A stretch of 64,000 nucleotides of DNA. It comes from an uncultured Sphingomonas sp. Its GTDB lineage: Bacteria; Pseudomonadota; Alphaproteobacteria; Sphingomonadales; Sphingomonadaceae. The position numbers and the translations under genes are program-made. Positions 9,412 to 16,774 of the stretch are shown here, one piece after another (the first letter of the stretch is position 1; the number at the start of each line of letters is the position of its first letter). The notes under the pieces are model-generated. The model saw nothing but the letters and a program-made list of their open reading frames with translations. It was not told the DNA's origin and did no database searches. The DNA lies in NCBI RefSeq assembly GCF_913062585.1, contig NZ_CAJXWX010000001.1, positions 62,001-126,000 on the forward strand, written 5' to 3'.

Positions 9412-9920
9412 GCCTGCCCTATGCGATCATGGCGTTCGTCACGCTGCAACGCCTGAGCGAACTGGTCATCGCGCGGCGCAATACCGCGCGGCTGATGGCG
9501 GCGGGTGCGCGCGAATATGGCGCGAACCATTATCCGGTCATGGTGCTGATGCACTCTGCCTGGCTGCTCGCCCTGTGGCTCAGCGTCGGCGGGCGGCCGG
9601 TGTCCTGGCCGCTGCTGCTGGTCTTCGTCGTGCTCCAGGCGATGCGGGTCTGGGTATTGGCGACGCTGGGGCCTCGCTGGACGACGCGGATCATCGTGCT
9701 GCCCGGCGAACCGCTGGTCGCGCGCGGGCCTTTCCGGTTCCTGCGCCATCCCAATTATGCGGTCGTCACCGCCGAGATCGCGGTCCTGCCGTTGACCTTC
9801 GGCCTTTTCGGCATCGCCGCGCTGTTCACCCTGTTGAACGCGGCGATGCTCTATGTCCGGATCGGTGCCGAGAACCGGGCGCTGGGGCTCAGCGCCGCGT
9901 CGCCTCCCGTTCGGCCTTGA
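9408..9920 (+). CDS. Isoprenylcysteine carboxyl methyltransferase-like membrane protein
   Basis: 170 residues with four to five membrane segments and the ICMT/PEMT C-terminal signature GPFRFLRHPNYAVV followed by ENRAL, which bind S-adenosylmethionine. Its ATG overlaps the stop of the type III PKS (ATGA). In characterised bacterial pairs the methyltransferase O-methylates the alkylresorcinol or alkylpyrone made by the PKS, and I infer the same here. The last 32 bp overlap the end of a convergent small gene on the minus strand. Confidence 0.88.
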   Translation: MSLPYAIMAFVTLQRLSELVIARRNTARLMAAGAREYGANHYPVMVLMHSAWLLALWLSVGGRPVSWPLLLVFVVLQAMRVWVLATLGPRWTTRIIVLPGEPLVARGPFRFLRHPNYAVVTAEIAVLPLTFGLFGIAALFTLLNAAMLYVRIGAENRALGLSAASPPVRP

Positions 9921-10143
9921 TCCGCAGCATGGCGGCATGACAGGTGGCCGAGGTCTGGTCGATCTTCTGGATCATGCAGGCCTCGACCTTCTTGCGGCTC
10001 ATGGACTTCATTTCCATCGGGCAAAGCCGCCGCGCCTCGACCACGCAGGCCTTCTTGCCGGGATCGGGTTCGGCCCGCACCGGCCCCGCGCCGAGGGTCA
10101 GGGCGGACAGGATCGTGCCGATCGCGAGGACGGTGCTTCTCAT
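9889..10143 (-). CDS. Small secreted Cys/Met-rich protein coupled to a two-component system
   Basis: 84 residues: a signal peptide ending around ALTLGAGPVRA (cleavage near 24/25), then a ~60-residue mature part with four cysteines (33, 41, 56, 68), a Met-rich stretch CPMEMKSM and a very basic tail. It resembles the cysteine-rich-repeat secreted proteins of proteobacteria, whose role is unknown. The start ATG overlaps the stop of the histidine kinase gene (ATGA) and GAGGA stands upstream, so it is the third cistron of the regulator-kinase operon. Next to a metal efflux pair, periplasmic metal binding is a reasonable but untested idea. Its 3' end overlaps the convergent ICMT gene by 32 bp. Confidence 0.75.
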   Translation of the reverse strand: MRSTVLAIGTILSALTLGAGPVRAEPDPGKKACVVEARRLCPMEMKSMSRKKVEACMIQKIDQTSATCHAAMLRIKAEREATRR

Positions 10144-11525
10144 ATTGGGTTCCTCATAGCTTGTGTCGCATCCCCGTTTCCGGGACAGACGATCGAGACC
10201 GCGCTGCCCTGGGCCGCAAAGGCCAGGCCGAAACCGTGCAGGTCGGCGATCGCCTTGACCAGCGGCAGGCCCAGGCCCACGCCCGGCTGATCAACCCGCC
10301 CGCGATAAAAGCGTTGCAGGACCAGCGCCTGCTCGGCCGGGGGAACGCCGCGTCCGTCATCGGCGACGCTCAGCATGATGTCGCGCCCCTGCATCCCGAG
10401 GGTGACGTGCACAGCGCCGCCGGCGGGACCGAACTTCATCGCATTGTCGATCAGGTTCGACACCGCCTCGATCAACAGGCTGGCATCGCCCTCGACCGGC
10501 GGGACCGGCCGGATCGCATAGGACAGGCGGATGCCCAGGTCTTCGGCACTGGGGCGATGCAGGTCGCAGGCATCCTCGACCAGCCGGGCGAGATCGACGG
10601 GCGCGAAGCGGCTGCGGCGGGCATGGTCCTCCAGCTCGCGGATCCGCAGCAGTGCGGCGACGATGCCCAGCAGCGCATCGACATCGGCCAGCGTCGCCTC
10701 GGCGGTCGCGATAAAGGCATCGCGATCGGCATCGTCGCGCATCCCCCGCTCGATCCGCGCGCGCAACCGCGTCAGCGGCGTGCGCAGCTGGTGCGCGATA
10801 TCGTCGCCGATCCCGCGCACATCCGCCACCAGCAGCTGAAGCCGGTCGAGCATCCGGTTGATATCGGCGCAGAGCAGGCCGAAACTGTCGGGATCGCGCG
10901 CGACGGGCAGGCGCCGCGACAGGTCGCCCGACATGATCGATGTGGTCAGGCGGCGGACCGCATCGACCTGCCGCGCCGCCCGCCGCCCGGCGACCAGGCC
11001 GAAGACCAGCGCCAGCACGATCCCCGGCACCAGCCCCAGGAGCAGCGACTGGCCGACCAGCCGCATCGCCGCGACCGTGTCGTCCAGGTCGACCCCGATC
11101 AGCAGCCGGGTGCCGTCGGGCATGGCACAGATCTGCACCCGCGCCTCGTCGCTGCGCTTGCCGGGCAGCTCGGTCGGCGCGACCGTGGCGACGAACGAGC
11201 CCGACATGGGCGCGTGCCCGGGCAGGCGCGCGACATTGCCCGCGATCCGCCGCCCCCGCGCATCGAACAGCGCCAGGAACAGGTCGCGGTGGAGATCGCG
11301 GTCCAGTTTCTCGCGCAATTCCTCGGGCCGTTCCTCCGCCGGCGTCAGGCGGAAGAAGGTGCAGTCGTCGCTCAGCTGATGCTCGATCTCGCGCCGGTGA
11401 TTGTCGCCCGCCAGCACCCAGAAGATCGCCGCCAGTGCCAGCGACTGCAGGACCAGCATCGCCGCCAGCCCGCCGCCCCAGCGCCAGGTCGCCCGCGCGC
11501 GCGGGTCAGCGAAGATCGAAGACAT
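10140..11525 (-). CDS. Sensor histidine kinase
   Basis: 461 residues. TM1 is residues ~15-38, then a ~115-residue periplasmic domain, TM2 ~155-178, a HAMP domain (RRAARQVDAVRRLTTSIMSG), the H-box DDIAHQLRTPLTRLRARIE with the phosphorylated His, the N-box SNLIDNAMKFG, and the G-boxes DDGRGVP and GVGLGLPLVKAIADLHG. Phospho-transfer to the adjacent OmpR-type regulator is expected. The kinase start overlaps the regulator's end by 20 bp. Because the system is divergent from a CzcC/CzcA-like pair, it probably senses a periplasmic heavy metal (as CzcS/CusS do), though the sensor domain itself names no ligand. Confidence 0.92.
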   Translation of the reverse strand: MSSIFADPRARATWRWGGGLAAMLVLQSLALAAIFWVLAGDNHRREIEHQLSDDCTFFRLTPAEERPEELREKLDRDLHRDLFLALFDARGRRIAGNVARLPGHAPMSGSFVATVAPTELPGKRSDEARVQICAMPDGTRLLIGVDLDDTVAAMRLVGQSLLLGLVPGIVLALVFGLVAGRRAARQVDAVRRLTTSIMSGDLSRRLPVARDPDSFGLLCADINRMLDRLQLLVADVRGIGDDIAHQLRTPLTRLRARIERGMRDDADRDAFIATAEATLADVDALLGIVAALLRIRELEDHARRSRFAPVDLARLVEDACDLHRPSAEDLGIRLSYAIRPVPPVEGDASLLIEAVSNLIDNAMKFGPAGGAVHVTLGMQGRDIMLSVADDGRGVPPAEQALVLQRFYRGRVDQPGVGLGLPLVKAIADLHGFGLAFAAQGSAVSIVCPGNGDATQAMRNPI

Positions 11526-12180
11526 AGCCCTGCCCCCGGACGTTGCGGATCAACGGCGCCTCCCCCTCGCCGTCCACCTTGCGGCGCAACCGGCCCATAT
11601 GGACGTCGACGACGTTGGTATTGGGCTCGAAACTATAGCCCCAGACATCCTGGAGCAGCATCGACCGGGTGATGATCCGCCCCGGCCGCCGGACCATATA
11701 GTCCAGCAGCTTCAACTCGCGCGGCAACAGTTCGAGCGGACGCCCGGCGCGCGTCGCCTCCCCCGCCAGCAGGTCCAGGTCGAGCGGCCCCACGATCAGC
11801 CGCGTCTCGCGCGTGTCGTTGGGGCGGCGGAGCAGCGCCTCGACCCGCGCGATCAGCTCGACCAGCGCGAAGGGCTTGGGCAGATAATCGTCGCCCCCTG
11901 CGCGCAGCCCCCGGACCCGGTCGTCCAGGCTGCCCAGCGCGCTCAGCACCAGTGCGGGCGTGCGCCGCCCCTGCCCGCGCAGGTGGGACAGCAGGTCCAG
12001 CCCCTCGCCATCGGGCAATTGCCGGTCGAGGATCAGCAGGTCGAAATCCTCGGCCGCCACCCGCGCCGCCCCCGCCGCCAGGCTGGCGGCGTGACACGCC
12101 GCATGCCCGGCGGCGGTCAGCTCCAGCAGAATCTCGTCCGCCGTGCCCGCATCATCCTCGATCAGCAATATCCGCGTCAT
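11506..12180 (-). CDS. OmpR/PhoB-family response regulator
   Basis: 224 residues: receiver domain (LIEDD acidic pocket, phospho-acceptor Asp in LLILDRQLPDGEG, K in DDYLPKPFALVEL) followed by a winged-helix DNA-binding domain (LELLPRELKLLDYMVRRPGR, then NVVDVHMGRLRRKVDGEG and the terminal RGQGYVFDLR). The ATG at 12180 fits the family start; the frame is open 12 codons further without support. It heads the operon with the kinase and the small Cys-rich protein, and faces the czcC-like gene across 175 bp that hold a perfect palindrome. Confidence 0.94.
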   Translation of the reverse strand: MTRILLIEDDAGTADEILLELTAAGHAACHAASLAAGAARVAAEDFDLLILDRQLPDGEGLDLLSHLRGQGRRTPALVLSALGSLDDRVRGLRAGGDDYLPKPFALVELIARVEALLRRPNDTRETRLIVGPLDLDLLAGEATRAGRPLELLPRELKLLDYMVRRPGRIITRSMLLQDVWGYSFEPNTNVVDVHMGRLRRKVDGEGEAPLIRNVRGQGYVFDLR

Positions 12181-12281
12181 GGCGCCGTGATCGCAACACA
12201 GCGGCGACAGCGTCAATGAAATTACGATTTAGTATTGATAGTCATTACAAACAGAACCGGACGCACCCACCGAACTATTCC

Positions 12282-12297
12282 CTAAATCGGGATTTAG
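12282..12297. promoter_or_regulatory. Palindrome CTAAATC-GG-GATTTAG, candidate response-regulator site
   Basis: A 7+2+7 perfect inverted repeat (CTAAATCGGGATTTAG) lies in the AT-rich region between the divergent regulator and czcC-like genes, 59 bp before the czcC start. A second GATTTAG half-site occurs at 12226-12232 on the regulator side. The position and the repeated heptamer suggest the operator of the metal-responsive two-component system controlling both directions. Confidence 0.55.
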
Positions 12298-12355
12298 TCG
12301 ACGCCGTCCGAACAACTCGTCTAACGCGCGGATCGAATACCGCCGGGAGGACGAT

Positions 12356-13606
12356 ATGCGGATCATGGCTTTGGCAGGACTGGCGGTGGTGGTCGCCGTG
12401 CCCGCATCGGCGCAGCAGGCGATGACGCTCGACGCGCTGGTACAGAATGTCGTCGCCGGCAATCCCGAGCGCCAATTCTATCAGCGGCAGATCGAGACGG
12501 CGGGCGTCGCGCGCGAGGCGGCGGGGCGCTGGGCCGACCCGGAAGCGGTGGTCGAGTTCGGCCAGCGTCGCGCGCAGGACCCGACCAGCGGTGCCGTCAC
12601 CGGCGAGGGGATGACCTATGCCGCCTCGGTCGTGCAGCCGATCGAGTTTGGCGGACGGATCGCCCTGCGCCGTGCGATCGCCGACGGGCAGGTGGCGCTG
12701 GCGCGGATCGGGTTGCAGCAGTTCGACGCGACGCTGGCCGCCCGCGCGCGGTCGCTCGGCTATGGCCTGTTCGCAGCGGACGAGAAGGCGGCGGCGGCGC
12801 GCGAGGTCGCGGGGCGGATGCGCACGCTGGCCCGCGTGATCGTCGCACGCGATCCGGCGGGCCCCTCGCCGCAGCTGGAGGCCGCCTCGCTCCAGGCCAG
12901 CGCGATCAGCGCCGAGCGGACCGCCGCGACGGCGGATGCCGAGGCCAATTCGATCCTCTACGAACTCAACCAGCTGCGCGGCGCGCCCTTTGCCGCGCGA
13001 ATCCGCATCGTGCGGCCCGACATGTCGCTGCCCGCCCTCCCCTCGGGCCAGCTCCTGGCCGACCGGGCGAGCGAGAATAATTTCGAGCTGAAGGCGCTGC
13101 GCGCGCAATTCGCCCAGCAGGGGCTGCGCGCCGATCTGGCGCGTAAAGCCCGCATCCCCACGGTCAGCGTCGGCCCCTATTACGACCGCGCCCGCTCGGA
13201 CATTCGCGAGACCAATTACGGGATGCGCCTGTCGACCAGCATTCCGCTCTGGAACCGGCAGGCGGGCGATGTCGCGGTCGAACAGGGCAAGCAGGCCCAG
13301 GCCAATGCGACGCTGATCAATGCCGAGCGCCGGATCGCGCGCGACGTGTTCGACCAGGCCGCGCAATATGAGGCCAAGCGCGAGGCGCTGGCGAAATGGG
13401 ACGCCCATTCGCCACAGCATTTCGCCCAGGCCGCCGCCGATGCCGACCGCAACTACCGCCTCGGCGCCATCCCGCTGACCACCTATACCCAGATCCAGCA
13501 ATCCTATGTCGAGGCGGTCAACGCCGTGCTCGACACGCGGCGCGAGGCGCTGGAGGCCCTGCTCCAGCTGCGCGCGCTGAACGGCGGGGCCCCGCTCGCC
13601 CGATGA
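12356..13606 (+). CDS. czcC: TolC/CzcC-family outer-membrane efflux protein
   Basis: 416 residues with a Sec signal peptide (MRIMALAGLAVVVAVPASAQ) and the duplicated coiled-coil/barrel architecture of outer-membrane efflux proteins. Features are early NPERQFYQRQIETAG, LSTSIPLWNRQAGDVA opening the second half, and the late LGAIPLTTYTQIQQSYVEAVN typical of CzcC-like members. It forms the outer-membrane duct for cation efflux. Its stop overlaps the start of the CzcA-like pump by 4 bp. No periplasmic adaptor gene (CzcB/HlyD type) stands in this operon, which is unusual. Confidence 0.88.
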   Translation: MRIMALAGLAVVVAVPASAQQAMTLDALVQNVVAGNPERQFYQRQIETAGVAREAAGRWADPEAVVEFGQRRAQDPTSGAVTGEGMTYAASVVQPIEFGGRIALRRAIADGQVALARIGLQQFDATLAARARSLGYGLFAADEKAAAAREVAGRMRTLARVIVARDPAGPSPQLEAASLQASAISAERTAATADAEANSILYELNQLRGAPFAARIRIVRPDMSLPALPSGQLLADRASENNFELKALRAQFAQQGLRADLARKARIPTVSVGPYYDRARSDIRETNYGMRLSTSIPLWNRQAGDVAVEQGKQAQANATLINAERRIARDVFDQAAQYEAKREALAKWDAHSPQHFAQAAADADRNYRLGAIPLTTYTQIQQSYVEAVNAVLDTRREALEALLQLRALNGGAPLAR

Positions 13607-16600
13607 AGCGCTGGCTCGATCTCGTCACCCGCCACCGGCTGGGCGTGGCGCTGGTCGCCGCGCTGATCGCGGCGATCGGGCTATGGTCCTTCGCCAGCCT
13701 CCAGATCGACGCGATCCCCGACATCACGGGCGTGCAGGTGCAGATCAACACCCAGGTGCCCGCCCTCGCGCCCGAGGAGATCGAGCGGCTGGTGACGCTG
13801 CCCATCGAGCGCGCCATGGGCGGCCAGCCGGGGTTGGACCAGACGCGTTCGCTGACCAAGACCGGCCTGTCCCAGGTGACGTTGCTCTACAAGGACGGCA
13901 CCGACCAGCTGAAGGCGCGCCAGCTCGTCACCGAACGGCTGGCGGCGGTGCGCGACCAGTTGCCGCCGGACAGCACGCCGCAGCTGGCGCCGATCACCAC
14001 CGGGCTGGGCGAGATCTTCTATTACACGCTCGAATGGAAGACGCCGCCGCCGGGGCTGGATGCGCAAGCTCAGCTGATGGCGCTGTACGAGGCGCAGGAA
14101 TATACCGTGCGCCCGATGCTGCGCGCGGTGGCGGGCGTCGCCGATGTCAACTCGAACGGTGGGCTGGAGGAGCAATATGTCGTCGCCCCCGATCCTACCC
14201 GGCTGACCGCGCACGGCGTCACGGCGGGCGAGCTGGCGGCGGCGGTCGCCCGGAATGTCGAGAATGCGGGCGGCGGCATCATCCGGCGCGGGGCGGAGCG
14301 CTTCACCGTGCGCACCGATGCCCGCGTGATGACCGCCGAGCAGATCGCCGCCATCCCGGTCAAGTTCGCGGGCGGCGTGATGCCGCTTCAGGTCCGCGAC
14401 CTAGCCGATGTCGTCACCGGCTCGGCCCCGCGACAGGGCACCGCGACCCAGAATGGCCGCGAGACGGTGCTGGGCACGGTCATGATGCTGGTCGGGCAGA
14501 ATAGCCGCGAAACCGCGCTGCGCGTCCAGGACGCGCTGCCCGACATCGCCGCCGCGCTGCCCAAGGGCATGGTGATCGACCGGCAATATAGCCGCGCCGA
14601 CCTGGTCGATCAGACGATCCACACGGTCGAGCGCAATCTGGGCGAAGGCGCGCTGCTGGTCGCGATCGTCCTGTTGCTGGTGATGGGCAATTGGCGCGCC
14701 GCGCTGATCGTCGCGCTGGTCATCCCGCTCGCCTTTCTGGTGACGGTCGGCGGGATGCACGCCATCGGCCTGTCGGGCAATCTGATGAGCCTGGGCGCGC
14801 TCGACTTCGGTCTGATCGTCGACGGGGCGATCGTGGTGGTCGAGAACGGCCTGCGCCTGCTCGCGCTGCGCCGCGCCGAAAAGGGCGAGGATCTGAGCCC
14901 CGAGGAACGCCGCGAGACGGTGGCCCATGCCGCGCGTATGGTCGCGCGACCGACCTTTTTCGGCATCGCGATCATCGCGCTCGTCTATGTGCCGGTGCTC
15001 AGCCTGGGCGGGGTCGAGGGCAAGCTGTTCCAACCGATGGCGCAGGCGGTGATGCTGGCGATCGTCGCCGGGCTGTTCTGGACCTTCACCATCGTACCGA
15101 TGCTGTCGGCCTGGCTGCTCCGCGCACCGCCTCGCGCGCATGGCGAGGATGCGCCCAAGGGTTTCGTCGCGGTCGCCGAGCGGGTCTATACTCCGATGCT
15201 GGAACGCTCGCTGCGCCATCCCGCCATCCTGTGCCTGGGCGCGCTGATGCTGCTGGCGGGGACCTTTTTCGCCTTCAAGTCGCTCGGTTCGCAATTCACG
15301 CCGCAGCTGGACGAGGGCGCGATCACCGCGATGGTCTATCGCCCGGTCGGCATGTCGCTGGAACAGAGCCTGGCCATCGAGCAGGCGACCGAGCGCGCCA
15401 TCCGCCGCGCCTATCCGCAGGTCAGCCACACCTTCTCGCGCATCGGCACCAGCGAAGTCGCGACCGATCCGATGCCGCCCAACCAGAACGACCTCTATAT
15501 CTTCTACAAGCCGCTGAAGGACTGGCCGACCGGCGACGGGATGCCCCGCACCAAGCAGGAGCTGATCGCCGGGATCGAAAAGGTCGCGCGCCAGGTCTAT
15601 CGGGGCCAGAATTTCGAATTCGCCCAGCCGATCGAAATGCGCTTCAACGAGATGCTGGAGGGCGTGCGCGCCGACGTGTCGGTCAAGATTTACGGTGACG
15701 ATTACGACGTGCTGGAACGCGCCGCCGGACAGGCCAAGGCGATCCTGGAGAAACTGCCCGGCACCGAGGGCGTCGAGTTCGAGACCGCAGGGCGGCCCAA
15801 GAGCATCGTTGTCGAGCTGGACCGCGCCGCGCTGATCCGCCTGAACCTGGGCGCGCAGGCGGTCAACGACGCGATCCGCGACGCGCTGGCGGGGGCCGAG
15901 GTCGGCTTCATCCCGCACGGCCCCGCCCGCCATGCCATCGTGATCCGGATGCCCGAGTCGCTGCGCGCCGATCCGGCGGTGATCCTGGCGCTGCCCTTGC
16001 GCGTCGGCGATTATGGCATGGTGCCGCTGTCGCGGGTCGCCCGACTGAAGGAAACGCGCATCGTCGAGCCGATCCTGCACGACGACACCAACCGCCGCGC
16101 CGCGCTGATGGTCAATCTGTCGACCAGCGATCTGGCGGGCTATGTCCAGCGTGCGCAGGCGGCGATCGACGGGCAGGTCAAGCTGCCACCCGGCTATCGC
16201 ATCGAATTCGGCGGCCAATATCACCAGCTGGAGGCGGCGCAGAAGCGCCTGGCGATCGTCGTGCCCGCCGCGCTGATCCTGATCTTCGCATTGGTCTATG
16301 CCGCACTCGGCAGCGTGCGCGAGGCGGCGATCGTCTATACCGGCATTCCGTTCGCGGTGACGGGCGGCGTGCTGGCGCTGTGGCTCCGGGGAATGCCCTT
16401 CTCGATCACGGCGGCGATCGGCTTCATCGCGCTGTCGGGTATCGCGATGCTCAACGGGCTGGTGCTGATCGACCATATCAACGCGCTTCGCGACGGGCGC
16501 GAGGGCACGGCGCTGCCTGCGGAAGAGGCGGTGCGGCGCGGTGCGCATGACAGGCTGCGCCCCGTATTGTCGACCGCGCTGGTCGCCTCGATCGGCTTCG

Positions 16601-16770
16601 TGCCGATGGCGATCGCGACCGGATCGGGCGCGGAGGTGCAGCGGCCGCTGGCGACGGTGGTCATCGGCGGGATCATCACCTCGACGATGCTGACGCTGGT
16701 ACTGTTGCCCAGCCTCTATGCCTGGATCGAGCGCCGCCGGTCGGGCCGTGACGCGCCCGATACCCCCTAA
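13603..16770 (+). CDS. czcA: CzcA/CusA-type heavy-metal RND efflux pump
   Basis: 1055 residues, full length for HME-RND pumps. TM1 is followed by the QIDAIPDITGVQVQINTQVP signature. TM4 carries ALDFGLIVDGAIVVVEN with the proton-relay acidic residues of metal RND pumps. The second periplasmic half follows (SQFTPQLDEGAITAM) and the C-terminal TM bundle has ITAAIGFIALSGIAMLNG. It exports divalent or monovalent metal ions from periplasm or cytosol using the proton gradient; whether Co/Zn/Cd or Cu/Ag is the substrate is not decidable by eye. The ATG at 13603 overlaps the czcC stop; the open frame upstream is a shadow of czcC. Confidence 0.93.
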   Translation: MKRWLDLVTRHRLGVALVAALIAAIGLWSFASLQIDAIPDITGVQVQINTQVPALAPEEIERLVTLPIERAMGGQPGLDQTRSLTKTGLSQVTLLYKDGTDQLKARQLVTERLAAVRDQLPPDSTPQLAPITTGLGEIFYYTLEWKTPPPGLDAQAQLMALYEAQEYTVRPMLRAVAGVADVNSNGGLEEQYVVAPDPTRLTAHGVTAGELAAAVARNVENAGGGIIRRGAERFTVRTDARVMTAEQIAAIPVKFAGGVMPLQVRDLADVVTGSAPRQGTATQNGRETVLGTVMMLVGQNSRETALRVQDALPDIAAALPKGMVIDRQYSRADLVDQTIHTVERNLGEGALLVAIVLLLVMGNWRAALIVALVIPLAFLVTVGGMHAIGLSGNLMSLGALDFGLIVDGAIVVVENGLRLLALRRAEKGEDLSPEERRETVAHAARMVARPTFFGIAIIALVYVPVLSLGGVEGKLFQPMAQAVMLAIVAGLFWTFTIVPMLSAWLLRAPPRAHGEDAPKGFVAVAERVYTPMLERSLRHPAILCLGALMLLAGTFFAFKSLGSQFTPQLDEGAITAMVYRPVGMSLEQSLAIEQATERAIRRAYPQVSHTFSRIGTSEVATDPMPPNQNDLYIFYKPLKDWPTGDGMPRTKQELIAGIEKVARQVYRGQNFEFAQPIEMRFNEMLEGVRADVSVKIYGDDYDVLERAAGQAKAILEKLPGTEGVEFETAGRPKSIVVELDRAALIRLNLGAQAVNDAIRDALAGAEVGFIPHGPARHAIVIRMPESLRADPAVILALPLRVGDYGMVPLSRVARLKETRIVEPILHDDTNRRAALMVNLSTSDLAGYVQRAQAAIDGQVKLPPGYRIEFGGQYHQLEAAQKRLAIVVPAALILIFALVYAALGSVREAAIVYTGIPFAVTGGVLALWLRGMPFSITAAIGFIALSGIAMLNGLVLIDHINALRDGREGTALPAEEAVRRGAHDRLRPVLSTALVASIGFVPMAIATGSGAEVQRPLATVVIGGIITSTMLTLVLLPSLYAWIERRRSGRDAPDTP

Positions 16771-16774
16771 GGGG

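Noticed and set aside
14401..16548. A 715-codon open frame opposite czcA
   Set aside because: Composition is His/Arg/Asp-rich shadow sequence; the RND motifs are on the plus strand.
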